Source: Alphaproteobacteria bacterium (GTDB lineage: Bacteria; Pseudomonadota; Alphaproteobacteria; SHVW01). Taken from it: a stretch of DNA of 32,160 bases. The position numbers were made by a program, and so were the translations under genes. The notes under the pieces are model-generated. The model was given only the letters and a program-made list of their open reading frames with translations, was not told where the DNA came from and did not search any database. The stretch lies in assembly GCA_016869645.1 (NCBI GenBank), contig VGDO01000048.1, positions 1 through 32,160 of the forward strand, given 5' to 3'. Every line of letters starts with the position of its first letter. Within the stretch, counting starts at the first letter, position 1. This document shows positions 20,911 to 28,693 of this stretch, piece after piece.

Positions 20911-21474
20911 ATGCAAGCCCCAGACGCCGGTCGCCCCTGCGCACATGTCGGCTACACCGTGCCGTCGGCCTGGATCGAGCGGTTCGCCTATCTGGTGCCG
21001 CCCGCCGGCCCGGTGGTTGACATCGCATGCGGCAGCGGCCGCCATGTCAGGTACATGCGCGCGCGCGGACATACCGTCCTGGCGATCGACCGGGACCAGC
21101 AGGCGCTGGAGGGCATGAGCTCGGATCCTGGCATTGAAATCATCGCCGCCGATCTGGAAGACGGCAGCCCATGGCCGCTCGGCACACGCCGGTTTGCTGG
21201 CGTCGTTGTGACCAACTACCTGTGGCGCCCGCTCCTCCCTGCGATGGTCGCGGCGGTTGCATCGTCCGGCGTGCTCCTCTACGAGACCTTTGCGCAGGGC
21301 AACGAGGCCTTCGGCAAGCCGAGCAATCCCGACTTCCTGCTGAAGCCAGGCGAGCTTCTCGACGCCGTGCGCGGTCAACTCAGAGTGCTCGCCTACGAGG
21401 ATCTCATCGTGGACAGTCCGAAGCCGGCGGCAATCCAGCGCATCGTGGCTCGGCGCGAGCGACAGGATCGATAG
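20911..21474 (+). CDS. Class I SAM-dependent methyltransferase, small (TehB-like fold)
   Basis: 187 aa. Motif I is VVDIACGSGRHVRYM (about 35-49), followed by the acidic end of strand 2 in VLAIDRD and by AADLEDGSPWP, where motif II would lie. The rest, VVVTNYLWRPLLPAM and LLYETFAQGN, resembles methyltransferases annotated as tellurite-resistance TehB-like, but with no evidence for tellurite. The substrate is unknown. It lacks a visible ribosome site. It is separated by one base from the cytidine deaminase-like gene and is almost certainly cotranscribed with it. Confidence 0.82.
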   Translation: MQAPDAGRPCAHVGYTVPSAWIERFAYLVPPAGPVVDIACGSGRHVRYMRARGHTVLAIDRDQQALEGMSSDPGIEIIAADLEDGSPWPLGTRRFAGVVVTNYLWRPLLPAMVAAVASSGVLLYETFAQGNEAFGKPSNPDFLLKPGELLDAVRGQLRVLAYEDLIVDSPKPAAIQRIVARRERQDR

Positions 21475-21475
21475 A

Positions 21476-21916
21476 ATGCCGCTGGAGCCCCTCACGTCCG
21501 ACGATCTGGAACTGATCGAGGCCGCGAAGGCCGAGATCAGTCGGCTCTATCTCGAGGACCGCCACCAGATCGGCGCCGCCGTGCGGACCCGCAGCGGCCA
21601 AGTCTACGCCGCGGTTCACCTCGACGCCTATGTGCGGCCGGTCTCGGTCTGTGCCGAGACGATCGCGATCGGCAAGGCCGTGTCGGAAGGCGAGCGCGGA
21701 GGTGCGGTGGATATCGAGACCATCGTCGCGGTCCGCCACCCCAAACCGAACGAAGCCCTGCGCGACTTGCGTGTCGTCTCGCCGTGCGGCTCGTGCCGCG
21801 AGCTGATCAGCGACTACGGCCCGCGGGCGCGCGTGATCGTCAGCGACGGGGAACGGCTGGCCAAGTTGCCGATCGCCGACTTGCTGCCCCGCAAGTATCT
21901 GCGCCCGCGCACCTGA
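21476..21916 (+). CDS. Cytidine deaminase-like zinc hydrolase
   Basis: 146 aa. The zinc site of the CDA fold is present: C59-A-E61 in the motif SVCAETIAI, and PCGSCRE with C104 and C107. E61 is the proton shuttle. The three-Cys set, with Cys rather than His at the first position, is that of small tetrameric cytidine and blasticidin-S deaminases. The segment GAAVRTRSGQVYAAVHLDAYV covers the substrate-binding strand; the usual Asn/Glu pair for ribose binding (NxE) is not obvious, so the substrate may not be cytidine. AGGA lies about eleven bases upstream of the ATG. It converges with the nitrilase gene across 18 bases. Confidence 0.83.
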   Translation: MPLEPLTSDDLELIEAAKAEISRLYLEDRHQIGAAVRTRSGQVYAAVHLDAYVRPVSVCAETIAIGKAVSEGERGGAVDIETIVAVRHPKPNEALRDLRVVSPCGSCRELISDYGPRARVIVSDGERLAKLPIADLLPRKYLRPRT

Positions 21917-21934
21917 ACCGGGCGGGGAACTCCA

Positions 21935-22813
21935 TCAGTCTCCGATTGCCCGGCGCGGGGCAGCGGCGGCAGTCGCCCGCGTATCGATCTCATAGGGTCG
22001 ATCATGGCTCAGCGACGGCACCATGCGTCTTGCTTCCGCCACGCGGTCGAAATCGATCTCCGCGATCGAAGTTCCGGGCGACGCCCCGCCGTCGGCGAGG
22101 ACTTCGCCCCACGGCGCGACGACGATCGAATGTCCGAAGGTCCGCCGGCCCTCGGCGTGCTCGCCGCATTGCGCCGGCGCGACGACGAAGCATCCGGTCT
22201 CAATCGCGCGTGCGCGCATCAGGACATGCCAATGCGCCTCGCCGGTCTTCTGGGTGAATGCCGCGGGTATCGTGATGAACTCGGCACCCCCCTGGGCCAG
22301 CGCGCGATAGAGATGCGGAAAGCGCAGGTCGTAGCACACCGTCATGCCAAGCCGCCCCCAGGGCGTCTCGGCCAGCACCGCGCGTCGCCCGGGACGGTAG
22401 GATTCGGACTCGCGGTACTTGCGGTCGCCGGCGATGTCGACGTCGAACATGTGGATCTTATCGTAACGCGCGACGATGTTTCCGTGTCCGTCGAGCAGAA
22501 AACTGCGGTTGGCCAGGCGTCCGTCGCCCGCCTCCTCCGTCCTGACCGCGAGCGAACCGACCAGGAACCAGCAGCCGAGCTCGCGTGCCAGATCGCGGAA
22601 CGCAGCGAGCGAAGGATCCTCGGACTCGATTCGAGCCTTTTCCATCACGCGGGCGCGCGTCGGCTCGAACATGCCGACGATCTCGGGCGTCGTGATGAAT
22701 TCCGCGCCGGCCGCGCGCGACGCGCGGGCCTGCTCGATGACGAAGGCCGTGTTCGGCTCGCGCTCGCGCTGCGAGTTCGTCTGGATGAGGGCGATTTTGA
22801 CGGTCCTGGTCAT
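21935..22813 (-). CDS. Nit2-like carbon-nitrogen hydrolase (omega-amidase/deaminated glutathione amidase type)
   Basis: 292 aa. The nitrilase-superfamily triad is visible: E44 in TPEIVGMF, K119 in RYDKIHMFDVDI, and C160 in GMTVCYDLRFP. The HMFDVDI and CYDLRFPHLYRAL segments place it with Nit1/Nit2 proteins, which hydrolyse deaminated glutathione or alpha-ketoglutaramate as metabolite repair. The reading frame is open 53 codons upstream into the glutaredoxin gene, but the ATG at 22813 gives MTRTVKIALIQTNS, the normal start. It lies one base after the glutaredoxin gene. A glutaredoxin-amidase pair fits thiol-related repair, but this is inference. Confidence 0.93.
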   Translation of the reverse strand: MTRTVKIALIQTNSQREREPNTAFVIEQARASRAAGAEFITTPEIVGMFEPTRARVMEKARIESEDPSLAAFRDLARELGCWFLVGSLAVRTEEAGDGRLANRSFLLDGHGNIVARYDKIHMFDVDIAGDRKYRESESYRPGRRAVLAETPWGRLGMTVCYDLRFPHLYRALAQGGAEFITIPAAFTQKTGEAHWHVLMRARAIETGCFVVAPAQCGEHAEGRRTFGHSIVVAPWGEVLADGGASPGTSIAEIDFDRVAEARRMVPSLSHDRPYEIDTRATAAAAPRRAIGD

Positions 22814-22814
22814 G

Positions 22815-23075
22815 TCACGATCTCCCGAGGAGGGGGTCGAGCCCGCCCTTCTGGTCAAGCGCGTAGAGATCATCGCAGCCGCCGATGTGGCGGCCGTCGA
22901 TGAAAATCTGCGGCACCGAGTTTCGCCCGCCCGCCCGCTTGCGCATGTCCGCGCGCAGGTGGGAATCCACATCGACGTCGTATTCGCGGAAATCCACGCC
23001 TTTCTCGCTCAACAGCTTCTTCGCGCGATAGCAATACGGACAGAACTGGCTGGCGTAGATTTCGACATCGGGCAT
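22815..23075 (-). CDS. grxC: Glutaredoxin 3
   Basis: 86 aa dithiol glutaredoxin that reduces protein disulfides and mixed disulfides with glutathione in the cytoplasm. The active site is C12-P-Y-C15, followed by RAKKLL. The cis-Pro segment SVPQIFIDGRHIGGCDDL supplies the glutathione-binding TVP-like loop and the GG/CDD motif. The length is standard. It follows the cupin gene by 56 bases and precedes the Nit2-like gene by one base. Confidence 0.96.
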   Translation of the reverse strand: MPDVEIYASQFCPYCYRAKKLLSEKGVDFREYDVDVDSHLRADMRKRAGGRNSVPQIFIDGRHIGGCDDLYALDQKGGLDPLLGRS

Positions 23076-23131
23076 GGCAAATCCGGCGCTGCTGACGGCG
23101 ACAGCCTATCAGGTGTGGGGCGCGCGGCCAA

Positions 23132-23587
23132 TCAGCGCGGCCCCTCCCCGCCGCGCGGTCCATAAAACACCACCCAGACGACGAGATCGTCCGTGAAGCC
23201 CTCGAAGCGATGCTCGATCCCGGCCGGTACGAACAGCAGGTCGCCGGGTCGAAACGAGCGCCGTTGGCCGCCATTGTCGAATGTGCCCGATCCGTACATG
23301 ACGACATAGACCTCATCCCGGTCGTGGGGCTGTTGCGGGTCGCCGCCGCGCGGGGCATAGAGCTTGACCTCCATCGTCCCGTGCGTGAATGCCGTGTCGG
23401 ATCGCTTGCCGTCGGGCGTCGGCAGGCGCTGCAGCATCTCGGCGATCGTGGCGCGCCAGAGCGCGGGGGCCCGCTTCGGTCGGCGCGAGCGACCGCGTGT
23501 CGCGGACCCTGGCTTCCGCAAGCCGGGCTTGAACCTTGGCGCCGCCTTGCGTCCCGCCGGGACCGACTTGCGTCGTTTGCTTGCCAT
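23132..23587 (-). CDS. Cupin domain protein with basic N-terminal extension
   Basis: 151 aa. The cupin barrel covers about residues 65-145. Motif 1 is PHDRDEVYVVMYGSG, where the usual second His is replaced by Asp, and motif 2 is GDLLFVPAGIEHRFEGF. A metal site of H, E and H is therefore possible but incomplete. The first 45 residues are unusually Arg/Lys/Pro-rich, reminiscent of nucleic-acid-binding tails; this start is supported by GGAG eight bases upstream of the ATG. The function is unknown. It sits between comF and grxC on the same strand and is probably cotranscribed. Confidence 0.82.
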   Translation of the reverse strand: MASKRRKSVPAGRKAAPRFKPGLRKPGSATRGRSRRPKRAPALWRATIAEMLQRLPTPDGKRSDTAFTHGTMEVKLYAPRGGDPQQPHDRDEVYVVMYGSGTFDNGGQRRSFRPGDLLFVPAGIEHRFEGFTDDLVVWVVFYGPRGGEGPR

Positions 23588-23608
23588 GCTGTCTCCATCA
23601 GCTCGCCA

Positions 23609-24418
23609 TCAGTCACGCACGACGCGCGCCAGGGTCAACACGTCGACTGACGCGGCGCCGGCGCCCAGCAGCGCGTGCGCACAAGCCGAAGCCGTCGCTC
23701 CAGTCGTGAACACATCGTCGACCACGAGGACCCTCTTGCCCGCCAAGGCGTCGGCCCGGTCGGATCGCACGGCAATCGCGCCCTTCACATTGTCGCGCCG
23801 CGCGGCGCGTCCGAGACGGCCCTGTATCGGCGTCCATCGACGCCGTTGCAGCGCATCCGGCAATGCGGGGACGCGGTTGTCCGTCGCACGCGCCAGCGCC
23901 AGGGCCAGCAGTGACGCCTGGTTGTAACGGCGCACGAACAGCCGGAACCAGTGCATCGGCACAGGCACGATCAGATCGTTGTCCGCCAGCAACCGGTCGC
24001 CCGCGCGCGCCAGCCAGCGGCCGAAGGCCGGCGCCGAGTCCGTCCGATCGGCATGCTTGAAGCGCAGGATCAGTCCACGGCTTGCATCGTCGTAGCGAAA
24101 CACGGCGCGGGCCCGGACGAAAGGCGGTGGCTCGGCAATGCATGCGCCGCACAGGCTGTCAGGGCCCGCCTCGACCTCGAAGGGATGGCCGCAGCAGGCG
24201 CACCAGGGCGGCGTGAGAAACGCGATGCGCCGCCAGCATGCCGGGCACAGGGCGCCCGGCGCATCGATGGGCGCATCGACCTGTGCGCCGCATTCGAGGC
24301 AGCGCGGCGGCAGCACGGCATCGAGCGCCCGGTGCGCCAGCTGGCGGCCGAGCCGCCGCCCGAGCGTGCGCACGCCGTCGCGCCATGTCGACCAGACCGC
24401 GTACAATTGCGACGACAT
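23609..24418 (-). CDS. comF: ComF family phosphoribosyltransferase-like protein
   Basis: 269 aa. The N-terminal zinc-finger part has paired cysteines CLEC, CPAC, CACC and CGAC (about 40-92). The C-terminal PRTase fold ends with VLVVDDVFTTGATASAC, the PRPP-binding motif. In competent bacteria ComF assists DNA uptake; in Alphaproteobacteria its role is not settled. The segment VPVPMHWFRLFVRRYNQASLLA is characteristic of the family. The length is ordinary. It is divergent from the NDUFAF5-like methyltransferase, 75 bases away, and followed after 21 bases by the cupin gene. Two TTGACA hexamers occur on the minus strand of the gap (24453-24448, 24431-24426), but without good -10 boxes. Confidence 0.9.
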   Translation of the reverse strand: MSSQLYAVWSTWRDGVRTLGRRLGRQLAHRALDAVLPPRCLECGAQVDAPIDAPGALCPACWRRIAFLTPPWCACCGHPFEVEAGPDSLCGACIAEPPPFVRARAVFRYDDASRGLILRFKHADRTDSAPAFGRWLARAGDRLLADNDLIVPVPMHWFRLFVRRYNQASLLALALARATDNRVPALPDALQRRRWTPIQGRLGRAARRDNVKGAIAVRSDRADALAGKRVLVVDDVFTTGATASACAHALLGAGAASVDVLTLARVVRD

Positions 24419-24493
24419 GCTGCCATGTCAAACCGAGACCATCGTGCTGTCAATCCGCTCGGCGCGCGCGCGTGCCCATTGTATGTTGCGGCC

Positions 24494-25522
24494 ATGACTG
24501 AGGAGCCGGTCACCCGACGGTCCGCCGGCCGGCACGGCGGCCCCGGACAAGGCACAGCAGACGCCATGCGCGTCTTCGACCGTCGCATCGTCGCGCAGCA
24601 TCGCGCGCGCGCCGCCGCCGATCTCGCCGCGCACGATTTCCTCTTCCGCGAAGTGGCCGACCGGCTCGCCGACCGCCTCGATGATGTGGTCCGGCGTTTC
24701 CCGGTCGCGCTCGATCTCGGCTGTCACGGCGGCCACATGGCGCAGGCCTTGGGTCGGCGCGGCGGCGTGGAGCATCTGGTCCAGGCCGATCTGGCTTCGG
24801 CCATGGCGCGCCGGGCGCGGGACGCCGCCGCGGCGTCCGGCCGCCCGGTCAGCACGCTGGCCGCCGACGAGGAGGCGCTGCCGTTTGCGCCGGGCAGCTT
24901 CGACCTGATCCTGAGCTGCCTCGGACTGCACTGGGTCAACGATCTGCCCGGCGCGCTGTTGCAGATGCGCATGGCACTCAAGCCCGATGGCATGGTGCTG
25001 GCTGCCATGCTCGGCGGCGACACCCTGATCGAGTTGCGCGAGGCTCTGGCCGATGCGGAAATCGCCACCGCCGGCGGCCTCAGCCCGCACGTTTCGCCCT
25101 TCGCCGACACGCGCGACGCGGGTGCTCTCATGCAGCGGGCCGGCTTCGCCCTGCCGGTTGTCGACAGCGACCGGATCGTCGTGTCTTACCCCGACGCTCT
25201 GGCGCTCATGCGAGACCTGCGCGGCATGGGCGAAACCAATGCCGTGATCGAGCGCCGGCGCGCCGGGCTGCGGCGCGCCACGCTGTTCGCCGCCGTTGAG
25301 CGATACCGCGAGAGGCACGCTGCCGACGACGGTCGCATAACCGCGACCTTCCAGGTCATCTACCTGACGGCGTGGGCGCCTCATCCCGCGCAGCAGAAGC
25401 CGCTCGCGCCCGGCAGTGCCCGGTCACGACTCGCCGATGCCCTGAATACGGAGGAGAGGCCAGCGGGCGAGAAGACGCCGCCGGTGGGCCCGCCGCCGAA
25501 GCGACCCGGCGCTATTTCTTGA
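24494..25522 (+). CDS. NDUFAF5/BioC-like SAM-dependent methyltransferase-fold protein
   Basis: 342 aa from the ATG at 24494; an ATG at 24566 (MRVFDRRIVAQHRARAA) is also plausible, because the family usually begins close to the VFDR segment. Motif I is ALDLGCHGGHMAQAL at about 72-86. LILSCLGLHWVNDLPGALLQM and LAAMLGGDTLIELREAL are signatures of the alphaproteobacterial family related to mitochondrial NDUFAF5, which hydroxylates an arginine in the NuoB-like subunit of complex I, and to BioC. The C-terminal tail is Pro-rich. The exact reaction is unproven. It is single on its strand, divergent from comF and convergent with DUF983. Confidence 0.86.
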   Translation: MTEEPVTRRSAGRHGGPGQGTADAMRVFDRRIVAQHRARAAADLAAHDFLFREVADRLADRLDDVVRRFPVALDLGCHGGHMAQALGRRGGVEHLVQADLASAMARRARDAAAASGRPVSTLAADEEALPFAPGSFDLILSCLGLHWVNDLPGALLQMRMALKPDGMVLAAMLGGDTLIELREALADAEIATAGGLSPHVSPFADTRDAGALMQRAGFALPVVDSDRIVVSYPDALALMRDLRGMGETNAVIERRRAGLRRATLFAAVERYRERHAADDGRITATFQVIYLTAWAPHPAQQKPLAPGSARSRLADALNTEERPAGEKTPPVGPPPKRPGAIS

Positions 25523-25540
25523 TGGAGGCCGCGCCGCGCG

Positions 25541-25945
25541 TCACTGCATGCGGTCGGCCGAGCGATCAACCTTCCAATTGGCCGCGATAACCGCACCTTT
25601 GATGATCGGCAGCAGCGCGAGGGAAAGCAGAAGCGTGAGCGGCATCCAGAGCGCGACGTGAATCCACGTCGCAGGCTGGACAACTTGCTCGAGCACCAGC
25701 ATGGCCGGAACCACGAGGTGCCCGACGATCGCTATCGTGAAGTAGGCGGGTGCATCGTCGGCGCGGAAGCTCTCGAGATCGAGTTCGCAGTGGGAACACG
25801 TCGGATTGACCTTGAGATAGCGACGATAGAGCGCTCCCTGCCCGCAGCGCGGGCACCGCTGCCGGAGTCCATTGCGAAACGATTGCCAGAAATTTCCGCG
25901 CTGGCCGACTGAAACCGGCTCGCTCGCAGGAGTGCCTTCGGCCAT
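25541..25945 (-). CDS. DUF983 family membrane protein
   Basis: 134 aa. The zinc-ribbon part has C31-P-R-C34 and C50-S-H-C53. Two membrane helices follow at about 70-93 and 97-122 (the first in an AYFTIAIVGHLVVPAMLV stretch). This is the DUF983 layout, of unknown function; in some genomes it lies near cytochrome oxidase genes, but not here. A GTG at 25960 is in frame, but the ATG at 25945 is preceded by GAGGGG about ten bases away and is preferred. It lies 76 bases downstream of the SDR gene on the same strand and may be cotranscribed with it. Confidence 0.88.
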   Translation of the reverse strand: MAEGTPASEPVSVGQRGNFWQSFRNGLRQRCPRCGQGALYRRYLKVNPTCSHCELDLESFRADDAPAYFTIAIVGHLVVPAMLVLEQVVQPATWIHVALWMPLTLLLSLALLPIIKGAVIAANWKVDRSADRMQ

Positions 25946-26021
25946 GGGCTCGCCCCTCACATCAAGGGGACAACCATGGCCAAGTCACATGCCCAGCGCC
26001 ACGCGACAAGACGCCGCGGTT

Positions 26022-26789
26022 CTACATGCGCGCCGTCAGCCCGCCATCGACGAACAGGGTCTGGCCGGTGACGAAGTCCGAAGCGCGCGACGCCAGGAAC
26101 AGCGCGGCGCCGGCCAGTTCCTTCGGATCCGCCCAGCGGCCGGCAGGCACGCGCGTTTTGACGAAATTGTCGAACTCCGGATTGGTCATGAGCGGGAGGT
26201 TCAACTCGGTCGCAAAATATCCCGGCGCAATGGCGTTGGCTTGCACGTTGAATTGTGCCCACTCGACCGCCATGGACCGCGTCAATGCGCGCAGGCCGGC
26301 CTTGGCCGCGGCATAGGGTGCGATCGTCGGCCGCGTCAGCATGGCCGTGATCGACGAGATGTTGATGATCTTGCCGCCGCCGCGCCGCCTCATGCCCGGG
26401 ATCGCCTGCTTGGCCAGAACGAAGGCAGCGGTCAGGTGCGTGTCGATGAGCTTGCGAAAGGCATCTGCCTCAAATTCGTGCAGCGGCATGCGCTCGTTGT
26501 AGCCCGCATTGTTCACCAGCACGTCGACCGCCCCGAAAGCCTGCTCGATGCGCGCAACCTCCGCAGCGACGGCTCCGTCGTCGGTGACGTCGAACACGGC
26601 TATGGCCGCTCGCCGGCCCTGCGCGCCGATCTCGCCGGCAGTTTTCTCGAGCGAGCTTCGGTCGCGGCCGTGGATCACGACCTGGGCGCCCGCACCCGCC
26701 AGGCCTTCGGCAATGGCCCTGCCAAGACCGCGGCTCGAACCGGTGACGAGCGCAACCTTGCCGGTTAGATCGAAAAGCGAGGCGCTCAT
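26022..26789 (-). CDS. Short-chain dehydrogenase/reductase (gluconate 5-dehydrogenase-like)
   Basis: 255 aa classical SDR. The nucleotide-binding motif is TGSSRGLGRA (16-25), NNAG is at 93-96, and the catalytic residues are S146, Y159 and K163 (YAAAK). HGRD near residue 40 suggests NADP(H) preference because of the Arg following the second strand. The C-terminus VDGGLTARM and the NERMPLHEF segment resemble gluconate 5-dehydrogenase and 2-deoxy-D-gluconate 3-dehydrogenase, but the substrate is not settled by sequence. The frame remains open 200 codons upstream; the ATG at 26789 is chosen because AAGGGA precedes it and it gives the normal Rossmann start. Confidence 0.92.
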   Translation of the reverse strand: MSASLFDLTGKVALVTGSSRGLGRAIAEGLAGAGAQVVIHGRDRSSLEKTAGEIGAQGRRAAIAVFDVTDDGAVAAEVARIEQAFGAVDVLVNNAGYNERMPLHEFEADAFRKLIDTHLTAAFVLAKQAIPGMRRRGGGKIINISSITAMLTRPTIAPYAAAKAGLRALTRSMAVEWAQFNVQANAIAPGYFATELNLPLMTNPEFDNFVKTRVPAGRWADPKELAGAALFLASRASDFVTGQTLFVDGGLTARM

Positions 26790-26925
26790 GTCGACGTCCC
26801 TTTGAAAGCTGGTGACATGACGGCCTAGCACGACCGGTTCGCTTGGGCGAGCCGAACCTCGCCGGTCGACTGCCGGGCACGCGGTCTCTGGCGGCGCCAC
26901 GCTATAGCTGCTAGGACCGGCGAGC

Positions 26926-27681
26926 ATGAGCTTCGATCTCGACTTGGCCCGTGGGGTGATCGGCGAACCGAGCTTTCCGATCGCAGCGGCCGTCACATTT
27001 GCCGCCGGATTGCTGCGCGGCTTCTCCGGCTTCGGATCCGCGATGCTGATGGCGCCGATCTTCGCCGTGCTGTTCGGCTCCGCCGAGATGGTGGCGACGG
27101 TGATCGCCATGGAACTGGCCATCAGCTTCCATTTGTTTCCGCAGACCCGCCAGGATTGCCGCTGGTCGCTCGTCGGTCCGATGATGGTTGCGGCTTGGAT
27201 CTGCATGCCGCTCGGTTTTTGGCTGCTCGTTAGCGTCGATCGCGTCGTTATACAGAAAACAGTGTCGGCGATCGTAGCGGTGTTTGCGTCGGTCATGTTC
27301 CTCGGATGGCGATGGCGCGGCCCGCGCGGGCTCGCGCCCACGCTCATCGTCGGCGCCATTTCGGGAGCCATGAACTCAACGACCGGCATCGGCGGACCGC
27401 CGGTTCTGCTCTATCTGTTGTCGAGCGACGATCCGCCGCGCGTCACCCGCGCCAACATCATCGCCTTCTATTTCGCGACCCAGCTCGCCCTGATCGCGAT
27501 CGTGTTCCTGAGCGGCGTGGTCGGCACCACGACAGTGGTGCGCGCCTGCCTGCTGTTCCCCCTGATGCTGCTCGGCAGCGCAATCGGCTCGCGACTCTTT
27601 CGCGGGGCGGACGAGAGGGTCTACCGCACCGTCGCGCTGACGCTGTTGTTCGCGGTCGGCGTGTTCGGCCTGATCAGTTGA
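26926..27681 (+). CDS. TauE/SafE family sulfite/sulfonate exporter-like permease
   Basis: 251 aa integral membrane protein with about seven or eight hydrophobic helices. The early AGLLRGFSGFGSAMLMAP and the mid-protein TGIGGPPVLLYLL are the paired family motifs. Members move small anions such as sulfite, sulfoacetate or other organic acids; nothing here identifies the substrate. The ATG follows a weak AGGA. It is divergent from the SDR gene (136 bases) and its stop lies one base from that of the GNAT-Nudix gene. Confidence 0.9.
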   Translation: MSFDLDLARGVIGEPSFPIAAAVTFAAGLLRGFSGFGSAMLMAPIFAVLFGSAEMVATVIAMELAISFHLFPQTRQDCRWSLVGPMMVAAWICMPLGFWLLVSVDRVVIQKTVSAIVAVFASVMFLGWRWRGPRGLAPTLIVGAISGAMNSTTGIGGPPVLLYLLSSDDPPRVTRANIIAFYFATQLALIAIVFLSGVVGTTTVVRACLLFPLMLLGSAIGSRLFRGADERVYRTVALTLLFAVGVFGLIS

Positions 27682-27682
27682 A

Positions 27683-28693
27683 TCAAAGCAGGTCGCGCAG
27701 CATGGCGACCAGAGGGCGATCCGCGGGCGGCATCGGATAGTCGGCGAGCCGGACCGGCCTGACCCAGGCGAGCTCCTGTCCCTCCTGCGGCGTCGGCGTG
27801 CCACGCCAGGTGCGACAGACATAAAGCGGCATCAAGAGGTGAAAGTCCTCGTAGCGGTGCGAGGCGAAGGTGAAGGGCGCCAGGCAGCTGCCCGAAGTGT
27901 CGATTGCCAGCTCCTCCCTGAGCTCGCGCACCAGCGCCTGTTCCGGCGATTCATCCGGCCCGACCTTGCCGCCGGGGAATTCCCAAAGCCCGCCCATCCG
28001 CTTGCCCGGCGGCCGGCGCGCGATCAGCACACGATTGTCCGGATCGACGAGTGCGGCCGCGACGACCAGGACGACCGGTAGAGCCGGCGGTGGCGGGGAT
28101 TTCGGGTCGCAGCCGCCAAGTGGCCGCTCGAGCGCATAAGCCAGCACGTCGACATCATGACCGAGGGCGCGCGAGGCCTCGGTGCCGCGCCCCGCTATGA
28201 TGAACCCGGACTTCTCCAGCACGCGGGCCGAGGCCGGATTATCGGTGTGAACGTTGGCGGCCAGCGAATCGAGGCCGAGCGTGTCAAAGGCGAATTGGAT
28301 GAGGCGCGGCAAGGCTTCACCGGCATAGCCCTGGCCCCAGTGTGCCGGCGCGATCCAATAGCCGACGATGCCGCTGCGGCGAGCCGGAGCCGGCCGCACC
28401 TCGATGCAGCCGACGAACTCGCCGTTGCCGCGCAACACCGTCGCAAACACATAGTTGAGACGGGCAGCAAGCTGCTCGCGAGCCGCCGTGACGAACGCGA
28501 GCGCGGCCCCCGGAGGATAGGGATGAGGAATGGCCGATGTCCGCCGCGCGACGTCCCAGAGCCCGGCGTAGCGCTGGATGGCGCCGGCGTCCGTCGCGAC
28601 CAATGGGCGCAGGAGAAGCCGCTCCGTCAGCAGCGGCGCAAACTCGACCGGCGCGTCAGCTCCGGTAGTCGGCGTTGATGTCGATGTAGCCAT
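27683..28693 (-). CDS. Bifunctional GNAT acetyltransferase / MutT-type Nudix hydrolase fusion
   Basis: 336 aa. Residues about 18-190 form a RimJ/RimL-type GNAT domain (TERLLLRPL, IAPAHWGQGYAGEAL for acetyl-CoA binding, NPASARVLEKSGF). Residues about 205-336 form a Nudix domain with the box starting at G242: KVGPDE, then REL and REEL (256-262); the glycine near the end of the box is Ala (A263). The second half should hydrolyse oxidised nucleotides such as 8-oxo-dGTP. The target of the acetyltransferase is unknown. Fusions of this kind are known in Alphaproteobacteria. The ATG lies 38 bases inside the 3' end of argJ, so translation is probably coupled; no later Met is near enough to serve as start. 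Confidence 0.9.
   Translation of the reverse strand: MATSTSTPTTGADAPVEFAPLLTERLLLRPLVATDAGAIQRYAGLWDVARRTSAIPHPYPPGAALAFVTAAREQLAARLNYVFATVLRGNGEFVGCIEVRPAPARRSGIVGYWIAPAHWGQGYAGEALPRLIQFAFDTLGLDSLAANVHTDNPASARVLEKSGFIIAGRGTEASRALGHDVDVLAYALERPLGGCDPKSPPPPALPVVLVVAAALVDPDNRVLIARRPPGKRMGGLWEFPGGKVGPDESPEQALVRELREELAIDTSGSCLAPFTFASHRYEDFHLLMPLYVCRTWRGTPTPQEGQELAWVRPVRLADYPMPPADRPLVAMLRDLL

Noticed and set aside
23951..24493. N-terminal extension of the NDUFAF5-like frame
   Set aside because: It lies opposite comF and has no family similarity; the recognisable protein begins at 24494 or 24566.
24419..24493. Two TTGACA hexamers on the minus strand as comF promoters
   Set aside because: No acceptable -10 box lies 16-18 bases downstream, and one would place transcription inside the coding sequence.
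26790..27389. 200-codon extension of the SDR frame
   Set aside because: It is antisense to the TauE/SafE gene; the SDR start at 26789 has a ribosome site and a normal Rossmann beginning.
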